Source: Pohlia nutans
Taxonomy: Eukaryota > Streptophyta > Bryopsida > Bryales > Mniaceae
Length of the DNA stretch: 64,000 nucleotides
Direction of reading: 5' to 3'
Assembly: GCA_022496805.1 (NCBI GenBank)
Contig: CM040089.1
Span: 2,172,501 to 2,236,500, forward strand
Below, one piece after another: positions 1-12,140 of the stretch (the stretch's first letter is position 1; the number at the start of each line of letters is the position of its first letter). The notes beneath the pieces are model-generated. The model had not been told where the DNA came from. It saw only the letters and a list, made by a program, of their open reading frames with translations, and made no database searches. Position numbers and translations under genes: made by a program.

Positions 1-1113
1 GGGTGTCGCGGTGCTGTTTACCGATGCTCTTGAGTACGCTTCCGACGTGACGGATGCCGAGAGCGATGGCGAGTATGCTTGCACTCCCCGAGCGCTTGCA
101 GCGCGTGTGGGGCCGCGGAACTCCAAGCGAACTTACGGCGTGTTTCTGGACAATGGAGTGGTGCCGGAGCGACGGTTGCGCAGTCGAATCGATGAGCAGC
201 TTGTGCTTTTGCGGGCCCTCATACCCAATTCTTGCAAAGTGAGTACTTCTCTTTACTAGTTTTGAATGGGGAGTTAGTAGACCATGTCTTAGTGTGTTCA
301 TGTTTGTGTGCCAAGGTCGACATGGAAGCCTGACGATCCTTGCTTGCTTGCTTGCAGGATGAGAGGGCGTCGGTATTGACAGGCGCATACGAGTACATCG
401 AGAAGCTGCAGAGTCAAGTGCACGAACTGCATTCCGAGCTGGACACGGAGTCATGCAGCGATGACGACGATGTGAGTTCCTGCGAAGACGAGGACCTGAG
501 CCCGTCGTGTAGCGAAGACGAGAGACCAGTGGACTCTAATTCTGCCTTCGAATGGAGCTGTGCCAGCCGCCGTGGACGGTCGCGTTCTAGGGTACGTTTC
601 TGGAAGTCCCCTTTTTCTCCTTGTCGCTCCGATTACAAAATGCGATACTCGACTTTACGTTTCAAGAGGGCTGACAAGATTGTTGGTATGATCAGGTGGA
701 GGTAGTGAGCACCAGAGCGGGTCTGCGAATCCGGGTGGAGTGTGACAAAAGGGCAGGCCTGTTGGCAGACATAGTGAAAGTGCTGGAGTCGAGGGGCCTG
801 AACGTGGAAGAAGCCAACGTAGGTTTCGAGGATCGATTTGTACTAGACTGCATCGGATCACTGGTACGGACTTATGATCCTTGAATGCTCCGATCATTCG
901 GTGACAGTGTAGAACTTTGGTTGTGGGATCTGCACGTACATTGGCATTGCGATATTGCGCACAGTGAACAGCGGCCGGCAGTTGGATTTGGAAGTGTTGG
1001 AATCTGTGCTGAACGGTGTTGTTGGTTTGATGCAGGTGGACAGAAAGCACGTTGTGGAGTACAGACACGTGGGGTCACGGCTTCGGTCGCTGGTCACAAA
1101 GTCGCATGCTTAA
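1..1113 (+). CDS. bHLH-ACT transcription regulator, copy A (5' partial)
   Basis: Four coding exons are visible: up to 238, 358-591, 696-863 and 1036-1113 (TAA). All junctions are GT-AG and phase 0. The start Met lies left of the window; the frame is open from base 2. Exon 1 ends in the first half of a helix-loop-helix (PERRLRSRIDEQL, ending LIPNSC), and exon 2 supplies the second helix (DERASVLTGAYEYIEKLQ) followed by an acidic Asp/Glu/Ser stretch. Exons 3-4 form an ACT-like domain (VEVV, then GLLADIVKVLESRGLNVEEA). The basic region lacks the usual His-Glu-Arg DNA contacts, so this may be a non-canonical or dimerising bHLH. The architecture resembles the plant family containing Arabidopsis AT3G56220/AT2G40435 (from memory). 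ACT domains in plant bHLHs usually mediate dimerisation. From about 315 onward the gene is almost identical to copy B. Exon 1 ends in Lys (AAA) where B has Thr (ACA). Confidence 0.8.
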
Positions 1114-2375
1114 CGTGGGACGTACTACACTTGAAGGTCGTCCAATACCCTGCATGCATTGGTCACTTGAGTGACTGCGTCCGACCCGGTGGCCATTTCA
1201 TGTACGTGGCAGATCTTAGCGCAGAGCGACGGTGGCGAGGGTGAAGCGAAACTTAGTGCTGCTGCAAGTACAGAACACGGTGCTGGGATACTTGAGTTGA
1301 GTGCTGCAGTTGTAGACCCCGGCACATGAGTGTTTGGGGTTTGCAGCTTGGATTGGAGCTTCAAGCAAACTTAAGGTTATCAATGAAGAGCTTCATGGAG
1401 TGGCAGAGCCGTGCGTACACGTCTGAAGTAGTTAATCGCCGATCAACGAAACGTAGATCCACAGTGTCTGTCAGCAGTTCGACTCTTGATTCAATCATCC
1501 AACGCTGAAGTTACGGAATCTTTCAAGTCGCCATCGAAGGATAATCCAATGGCGTCATCTGATATGCACATCGAGCTCGAACCGGCTTCCCCAGAGCCAT
1601 TGCTGTTGCCTTCTATTCTTAATGTCGTCTACCTGATCTTCAAAGATTGGGTTCCTCCGAGGTAGCAGTATGTGACAGGGCAGTTGCAACGAGTAGTCCT
1701 CCTATTGAATAGAATGAACGTAGAACTCGCAGCTTATTATGTTTGGAGTCCGTTCAGTGTAATCTATCTTATCGACCTCTCCCTTTGAAGCAGTTGCTTC
1801 GTTATGGGCTGAAGGTGTGATGTTACTATCTGAAATGAAATTATTTGAAAGGTGGAGAATGAAAGGCTTGACACTTCTCTACGCTGCTCACAAATGATTG
1901 TACTGTCTGAAGAGCGGCTGACAACGAATACTGTCGACACAATCTTGTGCAGACATTTCCAGAGTGACATTTCCAGAGGTCTAGCTTGGGCAATCTTTCT
2001 ACACGAAGCCTCGTCCTGATTGGACTATATATCCCAGTCTCTCCATCACTGTGTAAATGATCCCTTACACGCTCAAGCTACTCGGAACTTGCAATAAGGA
2101 GAACTTGCAATAAGAAGCTTCGGTGTCAATTCACACAAGCTAGATTTCTATTATGCCATACAGAAATCTAGCTTTCGCATGAAGTGGAGTTCAACAGTCG
2201 ATTTGAGCTTAATACTGAGAACCACATCAAGGGCTATTCCCGTAATGGAGAATGCTTGCACATGATGGTTCTTACTCTTCTTTACCGGATGTGGATTCCT
2301 AAATTGATTCCTTGCATTGTTGATTGGACGTGAATAATCTCTATCCTCTCTTGTTGAAGGGACGTGGGACCAATT
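1114..2375. other. 3' flank of copy A
   Basis: The first part, to about 1605, is duplicated downstream of copy B and is probably 3' UTR plus flank. It carries a reading frame kept in both copies (see findings). From about 1610 to 2375 I see no gene, only a short direct repeat (aacttgcaataag, near 2088 and 2103). Confidence 0.5.
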
Positions 2376-2539
2376 GCCCACCTTCCACAAAGAGTGTTGA
2401 TAAAGTGTTATGTGATGCCCACCTTCCACAAAGAGTGTTGATAAAGTGTTATGTGATGCCCACCTTCCACAAAGAGTGTTGATAAAGTGTTATGTGATGC
2501 CCACCTTCCACAAAGAGTGTTGATAAAGTGTTACGTGAA
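2376..2539. repeat. 41-bp tandem repeat, 4 copies
   Basis: Four nearly perfect head-to-tail copies start at 2376, 2417, 2458 and 2499 with the unit start GCCCACCTTCCACAAAGAG. The last copy has a single T-to-C change. The high identity implies recent slippage or unequal exchange. Confidence 0.95.
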
Positions 2540-2774
2540 TTTAGAGGAATAAAATGAAAGAAAAATTAGTTGAAGAGGTAGGAAAATTAGTTAAAGAGCT
2601 TTCGGTAGGATCTTAATTTTATTCTTTGATGTGGTGTAGAGTTAGTTTTTAGTCACCTTTTATTGTTGATTTAAAGAATTCACATGATCTTTTTTATCAA
2701 TGATTGAAGGAAAAAGTACTTTAAATAGTAATTTCAATCACATAGAAAGGCACCATCAATGAGACCTCATTTAA

Positions 2775-3341
2775 TCCCTAACTACCCAATCGTCCATTTT
2801 TGGACGATGTACATATTCCATCCACGTTTTTCATCCGTCATGTACTTTTTGCAAGGAATAAAATACTACAAAATTTTATGACAAGATAGCTTCATGCATG
2901 TGTGAACCGATTAGAAATGGGATGATTTGTGAAATTTTCATACCTCATTTCATGTTGTAGTGATTCACCAAAAATTTCGAAGATTTTAGTCTAAATTTGC
3001 TCTTGAAAAAATAAACTCAAAAAATTAAGCAACCAAAAATCTCCAAAAATTACTACATTTAGAGTATTACACTTCAATCCATCACAACAATTTTCATTCA
3101 CAAATTGTCAATAACATATTCGTAATTGAATTACAAAATATTTTAGAATATCAAGTTTCAAATTTTATACAAAATGTTGGTATGGATAGAATCCAAAATT
3201 CTAACCGTATGGATAGAATCAAAAATTCATAATGTATAGCTTTTATTCAAACATCAGGTTCAAAATATCCCTCTTTGTTGCATTTTATGATGCATCTTTG
3301 CAAAACTACCGAACTTGGAGAGGGATGAGGACATTTAGGGG
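2775..3341. mobile_element. TTAA-flanked non-autonomous DNA element, subfamily 1
   Basis: The element is flanked by TTAA on both sides (2771-2774, 3342-3345). It starts CCCTAACTACCC and ends GAGGACATTTAGGGG, so the terminal bases are inverted. Near the left end is a dyad TCCATTTTTGGA. It has no ORF. Relatives sharing the interior lie at 15505, 21010, 24845 and 57535. A TTAA duplication is characteristic of piggyBac and of Sola3; which one applies here is undecided because no transposase is present. Confidence 0.75.
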
Positions 3342-3345
3342 TTAA

Positions 3346-6300
3346 ATTATCAAAGATAGTTTGATGAGTGATGTGTAAAACTCATTGCTATTCGTAAGGT
3401 AAATCTTTATACTTATGATTTTTGTTGATGGATAATTATAAATTTAACTTGAGCCTTTTATCTTGAACGTGATTCAATAATATATGATGTAACCTTGCTA
3501 GAGAAGTGTTGAAGATTTTCTTAATGCACCAGTAAGTAGTACTTTGTTTCAATAATACAAACTTCTTCATTAATAATACTTTGTTATGTTAACACACATT
3601 TCGTTAAAACCGAACTACTGAATTGAAAAAGTGATGGGGAGTGCTCCCCTTCTCAATAGAGATAGGTCTCCAATTTTCTACAGTGCTCTTATTCGTGATA
3701 CAACATAGGTCATATTTTATTTTAACATTGTCAAAAATTGTTTTCAAGTGCAACTACGCTTTCTAAATTTTTATGGTGTGGGTTTTGAACAAATGGACTG
3801 TTCATTCACACTTACAGATGAAAAGAGGAATAGAAATGTACATACTTCAAAAGTAAGAAAACAGAGGCCAGAGTTCTTTCTTCATGAAGACATGATGTCG
3901 GTGATCCTTTATATTTCAACCAATAGAATTCATTTGGTGTTTATTTGCTTGAAATAAATAGAAATGAAAAAAAGGTCGCCACAATAGCCTCACTCTCTCA
4001 CGCACTTCTAGACAGAGCCAACAATAACAATAAATGTGCACTGTTAGGTACAGAGAGTGAGTCAGGGCTGTCATGTGAGTCAGGCTCATGTTCCATGAGC
4101 AAGCTCAAGGTACACACTCTCTGAGGGGAAAAGGGCTCTGCCATCTGAGACAGACTCATTTTCCATGAGCAACTGAGCTCATGACACACACTCTGTAACG
4201 TAGATTGTCCTCGCAGCTCACACACTGCAATTCCCTCACTCTCACTGCTCGCACGGAAAGCAAGCGCAATGATCAAAAGGCCTTGCATGCCATGAGCACC
4301 TCAGTACAGCACTGCACTGCACTGCACTTAACCTTTTTCTTTTCTTGTACTTTTTCCTGCCCTCCTTTCAGTCAGAACTCAACCATGGTCCGGTCATCTC
4401 TGGGCCACACAGGGCACAAACAACGTTCAGCAACAAAAGCTTGTCAAAAAACACAAGTGACATTAGAGAAAATTGAACCCTCCAGTAGACCCCACCAAAG
4501 CTATATACCAGTGACAAATTTATGATAGATTTGGACGTCACTTTGTGTGAATTTTGTGAGTCTAACAGTTGTTGGCCAATTAAAAAAGCTTGCCTCCCAA
4601 GTACATTCAACCTCCTTGGGCAGAGATAGAGAAAAAGCATTTCTAATAGAAAATTTAATTTGTAAGACTCCCTTGTCCCTCCTCTTAGAGCCTTGTTTTT
4701 AGGTTCAAACTTTCTCTATTGCGACTTTTACTTATCTTGTTTAAGAATAGTGATGTTGACTATTTTACAATTAAGTTTCCGATCCATTTCAAACTTGTGT
4801 TGACAAACTGGCCTCTAAAAACTTCATTCCTTGACCGGTGTAAAAGTTATGTTTAGCAAAAATACCTTACATAACCATGAGCTCATTTTCTTGTCCCCTA
4901 GTTTGCAAAACTACGTCTTACTTCATCCGTTTGAGGCGGGCTGCATCATAGGATTCATAGCCTGTGCATGACAGAGGCTGAAACTGATGGCCCGTGAAGC
5001 AACGTGAAACTGAATGATTCCATTGACAGTCTAAGCATATTATCTTAGATGCCTCCCAAAACTGATAGCCGATGGCCGCAGGTCTGTGAGTATAAAAAAT
5101 ATTTCAGCTGACTTTGACAGATACGGAGACTGGTTAAAAAATAATACTGCAGCCCCATAATTACAGAATTTCACGCTCGGTCAATAAATGGCAAACGGAA
5201 CCGCTGCCATCATAATTGACGACGGTGAGGACGGACACAGCGGAGAGAGGCTCATGTTCCATGCATACGATATCGACGTCGTCTGACTTGTCTCTTGTCG
5301 ATGAAATTAGATGCCTTGCGATCCATGAGGAGGGAGTTGACCCCGGGATTTGGGCGCATCGGTGTTGGCTCCGAGCGCACCTTCGCCGTAATTGATTCGC
5401 TGTAGTGGCGCTGACTCTCCTCGCGCATCTGCTGGAAAGGCTAAATTTGTGCTGCCTTGACCACAAATGCTTCTTGTCATGTGGGGCGTGGAAAGCGCCG
5501 ATCAGACAAACACGTACCTGGATCCTTTGATTGACTGCGCAACGCCATGGCCTGTGACCGTTTGACAGATATCTCATGTTCCATGAGACTGCCCCAGTTT
5601 TTAAATTTGCGATGTCTCAGGCCAGTTCCATTTCGGCCACCTGCTGGATCATGAGGCGGTGGTTGACCTTCAGAGAATAGACAGTTATGAGCTAGCTAGC
5701 GCATAATCTGCTGTTGGGAACCAGGGCTTGGCAGATTGCCAATCAGTGCAAGAATCCAACGCCCCAGCACATGTCAACCCACTACAGATAGTATGTCAAC
5801 ACTCTAGATAGTATGCACTGTGCAGGTACGAAATTCAGCGCAACGGATGCAACATGTGGACCATGCGGTCGAGCTAGGGACGATAAACTGTGAGGTTCCC
5901 TGCAGACGCGCCGTGTGATCCATGAGGATGCCAAACTGCAGTTGACCCCTCCGATCCTGGCTCCGTGGCAGTCGACGAATGCAACACCGTTTGAAGCTTC
6001 TTCGCACTTATGGAGAAGCGCATGCAACCACCTACTTCCTAATTTTGCCATTGACTCTGTATGCCATGACGTCACTAATATTTAATCAGTGCCTCCGTCA
6101 GTCAGTCATTCCAAAAGCTCGCAAACATCCATCCTTCCAGCGAGCACTCACCAGTAAGTACGTCCACGGGCCGATGATTCTCGATCATTTGAGATGATCA
6201 TTCGATCACCAGATGGGCCTTGATGTGCGGCAACAGTAAGTTACGTATGGAAACTATAGATGTAGCATATATGTGAGTCAGCTGAGCGATTAGATTCTTC

Positions 6301-6847
6301 AAGTGATCGATGCCGCAGTCTGTTCGTCAAGCTAGCTAGCGCTGTGGTTCCGTTGCAGGGCATCTAAAGCATTTCATGAACTCATGATCGTTCAGCGATG
6401 TAATTAGACGCTGGAACAGATAATTTTGTTGCACGCCATGGCCATGGCAGCACAGTGCAACCCCATATTCATCTGCCTCTATAAGTTAGCACGCCGGAGA
6501 TGTCAATTTTTGCACCAGTCAGGTTGATCGTGGGTTTGCAGACAGTCAGTCAATAATTGATTAATTAATTAGCTCGTTCCGTTGCTTGAGGTGGCAACTG
6601 AATTCGAATACCCCTGAGATCTGCAAAATCTAGAAGCTGCTCTATGACATGGATGTGAGTGCATGAATTAGACGTTCAAACAATTATCCAACTTCAACCA
6701 TATTCATCCTAATTTGGAGTGTTTTTGAATCAAGTTGGAAGAGATTATGTGAATTTGGTTCAATTTGAAATTCTCATGATCCGAATTAATTCTGGATTAA
6801 TTTGGTATCCAAAGTGAATGATTCTGGAGTTCTCGCTGTGGGTTTTA
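3346..6847. repeat. Gene-free stretch with dispersed GC-rich repeat family X
   Basis: No convincing gene. A diverged internal duplication lies around 4070-4195, each half carrying CTCAT(G/T)TTCCATGAGCAA. Between about 5100 and 6000 are blocks that recur at 26.8-28.8 kb: CAGCTGACTTTGACAG (5104) against 27317; a GATCCATGAGGA / GTTGACCCC block (5320, 5920) against 27735; and GGGGCGTGGAAAGCGC (5481) against 28707. These look like eroded copies of one unidentified element. A tgcac pentamer is repeated near 4308-4327. Confidence 0.45.
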
Positions 6848-7221
6848 GAGCATCTCCAACAGCGGCTCTTCAAAGGGTTGTTCCATATGCCTTTCCTGGT
6901 GCCCTTCTTGTGCCCTTTTGACGCGGTTCGTGGTTGGCGTGACTTTTGTCCCATTCACGTACATGCCAAGAGCCAAGGGCGAGCTTAGTGAGAACAAGAA
7001 GACCGGTTTAAAATCTAATTCTATTCCAATTGGGAACAATAATCAAGTGTAGCAGGGCGTTTGGAGTCCTAGCCCGGAGACGCGCCAAAAGATGAAAATT
7101 TGGAATGCAAGGGCGTCCCTTTGGCAAGCCTTTGGAGCTTAATTGGAATTGTTGGGGCGTGAGAAGGAGCCAGAGCCAGAGATGTTGAGGGGTTCTTTGA
7201 AAAGCCTCGTTGGAGATGCTC
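6848..7221. mobile_element. MITE, PIF/Harbinger-like, TTA duplication
   Basis: Terminal inverted repeats GAGCATCTCCAACAG and GTTGGAGATGCTC are flanked by TTA on both sides (6845-6847, 7222-7224). The element is 374 bp with no transposase. Three-base TWA duplications with short TIRs fit PIF/Harbinger (Tourist) MITEs. It shares ends but little interior with the array at 51298-52856. Confidence 0.8.
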
Positions 7222-7224
7222 TTA

Positions 7225-8136
7225 CAAAAATTATACTCTTCTTTTTTAAGTTCAAGTTCTAAGCAATGGCCTACTAAATAAACAAGTAGATAGAAGGGGC
7301 GATTGCAAGCTACGGTCTACCAAGTGGGGATGTCAGTTAAAACCTGTGCAATTTATGCATTGGTCGTGTATTGTGCACATGTCAACTTTCAATTAGATCA
7401 AAAATTCCACCATCTAAAATAGGGTTTATGCTAATACTTTCTCTTTAGCGATTGTTAAGTTTATTTCAAGACTCTGGGCTTTACTCAATAACCTTTTTGT
7501 TTTTTACCCACAAGGGATAATTAGAGCCTTTTATACATAACCTCCATAGCTAGGTTTTATGAAAAATGTATTCCATATCACACCTTTGAAATTGGACCAT
7601 TATTTCATTTCCAAAAAAAATTCCAAATTTCTTGTAACTGCATGAAAAAACTTAAAAACAAAAACATCGTGAAAAAATTAATTAAAAAAAATGAGTAAGC
7701 GTAATACCCCAAAAAATAAAATATGGTAACTTTGTACGCACTTGTGGTATGTGCAATAAATTTGTGAAGTTCAAATTTGACCTCCTTCTAGCATATCTCA
7801 TATTATAGGTTTACTTCACATGCACTTTTGACAAACAACACACTACCAAATCCAAGCAAAAATTATTAATGTGGATAGAAATATTGAAATTTCGCAAACT
7901 TTATTGTGGTATACATTTCAAATTTGGAATTCTAAAAACAATGCAATTTGTTTCATCACAAAATTTCATTCCAATATTTATTGGCGATTTTCCAAAGATT
8001 GGAAAAATATAGCAATTCCTACACCTCTACAAAAAAATTGGATGACTGTAGCTTGCAATCGCCCAAAATGTGTCCATAAAAAAATTGCATTCAAGATTAA
8101 CCTATGACCGCTATCATGTTGGATTTTAATACAAAC
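7225..8136. other. AT-rich stretch, nothing recognised
   Basis: Sequence of low GC with poly-A and poly-T runs. I see no gene, no terminal repeats and no RNA gene. Confidence 0.5.
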
Positions 8137-8138
8137 TA

Positions 8139-8550
8139 CTCCCTCCATCCTATAATAGATGATGCTTTTGAAAATAAATAAAAAATTAAGCAAACTAGAA
8201 CGATTTCATCAATCTCTCAATACAATAAGTTTCTATTTTAGAGTAGTTGTTTGTCCAAGTAGTATCATATTTCACATGGTATGTGTAGTCGTATGTAGAA
8301 GCATAGTGATCAATGTTCGTTGTAGTGTTTTTTTGAGTTTACAGCATTGCAAGTAGGTGTTTGCAATAGTTATAAAGTTCCACATATGAGCAAAGACAAG
8401 CTTCACAGACAAAGCACTTCTTGTGTTGTGATTTTGCTATGTTCGAATTTGAAAAACATCAACTTCAAATTGAATAAATGATGAGCATCAAGTAATTTGG
8501 GACAATTTTTATCCTCAAAAGCATCATCTATTATAGAATGGAAAGGGTCT
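8139..8550. mobile_element. Stowaway-like (Tc1/mariner) MITE
   Basis: The left end CTCCCTCCATCCTATAATAG and right end CTATTATAGAATGGAAAGGG are inverted and set at a TA (8137-8138). The right end is somewhat decayed. The CTCCCTCC terminus is the classic plant Stowaway/mariner signature. The interior is colinear with the copy at 24763-25766, which carries an extra insertion, so this copy shows the unoccupied state. Confidence 0.8.
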
Positions 8551-8838
8551 AAAAGTGGAGGCAATGGAAAAAATAAATAAACTAACAATCAATTCTTTTT
8601 TATTGTGGAGTCCCAAATGTGGACATGTATTGGTATTCAATGCTTATACTCAAGAACTCTACGAGAATCCTACGTCGTAAATGAATAACTATGCAGTGTC
8701 ATTCTCATCAAACATGCATGATTGTATATGCACTATGTCGGTAGTAGAAATTTGGTCCTTTGTGTCGTTTGTGTTTGTGTTCGTGACTGGTTATAGAAAT
8801 GGTCCATTGTGATTCAATTTTTAAAAATTGAGTCTTAA

Positions 8839-9376
8839 CCCTTAAACGTACCACTCCTTTGTAGGAAAGTCAAACTACACAATTTAGCCTTCAAGATTTA
8901 TCAAAATATATTTTGTAATATTTTCATGCATGGAATTGAATGTTTCCTATCAGTCTTGAAATTTTCAGATTTTTTTAATTTAATACGGCCTTTTTAACAA
9001 ATTTTTAAGTCAAATACTTCAAAAAATATTTTTTATTACAAAAAAGCTTTAAAAATTTAATATTTTTTTGGGAGCAGGTACAAATTACAATGGAGAATCA
9101 CATGATATGTTTTCCATAGAAATTTTTTATTTAAATTTTGAAATTCGAAAGGTGAACATCCTATGTAGTGTAATTCAAACCTTGAGCTACAAAGCTTGCA
9201 CAAGCAATAAAATACTCAATAATTGGAATATTTAAGATTTGAAAAGTGGAGTACAAACTAGACTTAATAAACTTCATTTTCTTAGTTGGGTGTATTAACA
9301 ACAAAAATCATCTTCAAGATCAAAATTGGGTTTGACCAACAAACATTCAGTAACTGGATGCGTGGACGTTTAGGGG
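8839..9376. mobile_element. TTAA-flanked element
   Basis: Starts CCCTTAAACGTACC and ends GGACGTTTAGGGG, with TTAA at 8835-8838 and 9377-9380. The right TTAA also serves as the left flank of the next element. No ORF. Confidence 0.7.
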
Positions 9377-9380
9377 TTAA

Positions 9381-10296
9381 CCCCTAAAGGACCAGGAGGA
9401 CACATTGTGTCCACGAATAATTTCATTACTTGAATAATTTGTTTGGATTTCATAATTTTGACTCAATGTTAACTAGAGAATTGAAAATGTTCGTTTCAAG
9501 AACACAAAAAAACTTCAAGATTTGCAATTACGTTGATTGATTCATTGGGAAAAAACTAAAACGTCAACGTAGGTGAACTTGGGACATAGTAGTTAGGGCG
9601 GTTGATGACTTGGAAGGCGTTTTCACACTTGGACGTCACATTTGTTAAAAAAAAAAGTATACAATATGTAAAATATTTGCCATTATTGCATCATTAACAC
9701 TATATAATAATTACGGAAAATGTTTAAATATATTTAAAATGGAATCTTTTCAAAATAATTGGAATCTTTTCAACATATTTTATATTATTTTGGAATATTT
9801 TGGAATATTCTAAATATATATTTGAATTCTTTAAAAAAAATTGCAATGTAAAAATTAATAACGATCACAAACACCGACTCAACGAGTCACCAACAAATCA
9901 CCTCACCCAAACATAAATCTTTGAGAATCAATCATTGTTGTTGTATTTAGTTTTAGAACACCATTTTTTGTGGGCACCTAGATATAGTACACCTTTGTAT
10001 GCTCCTAAACTTTCAAACGCTAATCATGGTTTCTAAATTTATGAAAAAGTTTGCAATGAATGACCTGTTGGTTTTATTCAAAATTTTCAAAAATCAACTT
10101 ATGATCAAACTTTATAATCATGTAATATATACGGTAGATTGTTCTGAAAATTAATGTACAGTCTCATGACTAAGTCCTTTATGACCTTCAACGGTGAAGT
10201 TTTCTACATGAATACCAATCAAGAGATACAATTGCCTTTCTGAAAGCATCACGAGAAAGTGATAAAATTTTAGGAATGAGCATGGTCCTTTAGGGG
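9381..10296. mobile_element. TTAA-flanked element, 916 bp
   Basis: Termini CCCCTAAAGGACCA and TGGTCCTTTAGGGG are a perfect 14-bp inverted repeat, with TTAA at 9377-9380 and 10297-10300. A second dyad, GGACACATTGTGTCC, lies just inside the left end. It has no ORF. The TGGTCCTTTAGGGG end recurs at 56922-56935. Confidence 0.75.
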
Positions 10297-10300
10297 TTAA

Positions 10301-12140
10301 GGGACCATTTCACTTACCAAATACCAAATTTCTACTAGTAGAGATGGATGACTAGCTGTAAACTTCATGGTTGGGCAAAGGCATTTTATCCACACTAGGG
10401 ATGCACATCGTGGATATCTAAAATACTTTACAATTTTTGAATTTACTATCAAAAATGTTAGACTATTCTGTAGTACTCTCAAAATGATATTATAACACAA
10501 GGAGATATGAGGATAGAGAATACTATTTAGGATTTATACCTTAAAATTTTGAAAGACTTTTTTCCACTATCTTAACATCTATTATATGAAAGGTTTTCTA
10601 AAATAGTGCAATCTCAATTGAATGGGTCTTTGTGAAGTTGTTTTCTTTGTGTATGCAAAATCAAAGAAGAAAGTGAGGTTTGTAAGGTTTGTAAGTGAGC
10701 CGGCGACCCGGGCAGTCGACAATTCTAGAGCAAAGTTTTCTATGATGTAACCTTTCTATGATGTAACCTAGTCTTTCACATCTTTGGATGGTCTTCCCAT
10801 GACTATTCCATTCCACCCTCAAAGACCATTATGTGAAGTAACCTAGCCTTTCACGTCTTATTCAATTTCATCGCCTTTCACTTCATTACTAGTTGTGTGG
10901 AGAGAACCAAAGCCCTAGTGTATTCTAATAGGATTGAAAACAACGGTCAATTTTTTAATTTCAAATTCTTCTTATTGTTTATAAATTAAAACATTCAAAT
11001 ACCTATTTTCTTTAGTTTTTGCGATTTTTTTAAAATTTTCCTACTTAAAAAATAATTATATGCTTAACCTTCATAGGACACAATTTTTTAAGGGATCTAA
11101 CCATTAGTTCCATTTAGGATGTATCCCTAGGAGTTGGTTCTTTAAAGTAAAAATACTATTTTTTTTCATTTTTTGTTTAACTATAATGTAGAGGAATCAC
11201 GTGAAGAAAAAAAGGTATTTATCATTGAAGAGTTTCATTTTTAAGAACAAAATGTTTATGAAGATGTTTAAGAACAAAATAGGTTCACGAAGGGAAGTTA
11301 TCAATGAAGAGGTTTATAAAGGATAGTTTTCACCAGAGAGGTTATGTCTAAATTTAAACATAATATTTTATTAGAAAATTTACTCTACATCAATGAACTT
11401 CAATAAAATTTTAAGGCGCTCAAACTTTATAATTTAGAACTACATTATGTATAAGATCATGTACAGCTAAATTCTCTTATATTAAAAAAAACTTGGAGAT
11501 GAATCGGACCATCAATATTTTCAATATATCATAACCAAAACCCTTTCTTATACTACTTCGTATGTGTTGGTTTGCTACATCCTCACTTATATAAGATTTT
11601 TTTGGATACAATCTCAGAACCTAAAACTCCCATTGAAATTATATGTAGAACATACTTTATACATTCCTCTTGGGTAATTTTCTAAAAATGCTTTAGATTG
11701 TTCTGAATTTTTTATTTTTTATTTTGTAAAACACACCACTTTCTCTTTTATATAGCCGCACTTTTAAGAGTTACAACTATTCTTAAAGTAAGCACTAGCA
11801 TCTCATAGTTGTTTTCCTAAGTCAAATTTGTATGTTTTTTTCCTTCCAGTCTCATATTTTCCTACAAACCTCAACATTTTCCATGTGCTAAACTTTCCTT
11901 TTGAAGAGGTCATAGACATATGTCTTACGAGAAGATGAAGAATCCAAATACACAACCGACCATCGATGCGTATGCAATGGGCTCAAAACAACATAACACA
12001 AGTTACGAGTCGCTTGGCTAAAGTGAAGGATATTTTAACGAGTTCATTTGCATTCTTGAAAGCAACGAAATTGATTGGTCGCAGTGAAATACAGTCTAAG
12101 GATCACAGCCTATATTCTTAAATTGAAGAGGACCCCACTA
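10301..12140. other. AT-rich stretch, nothing recognised
   Basis: No gene, terminal inverted repeat or RNA gene seen. One GC-rich island (GCCGGCGACCCGGGCAGTCG, 10699) and a doubled TCTATGATGTAACC (10738-10768) are the only notable features. Confidence 0.45.

Noticed and set aside
2376..2539. CRISPR-like array
   Set aside because: The four 41-bp units are contiguous with no spacers; it is a plain tandem repeat in a eukaryotic genome.
5161..5577. 138-codon minus-strand ORF as a host gene
   Set aside because: It lies in the dispersed family X repeat, and the related copy at 27-28.8 kb does not preserve the frame as a whole.
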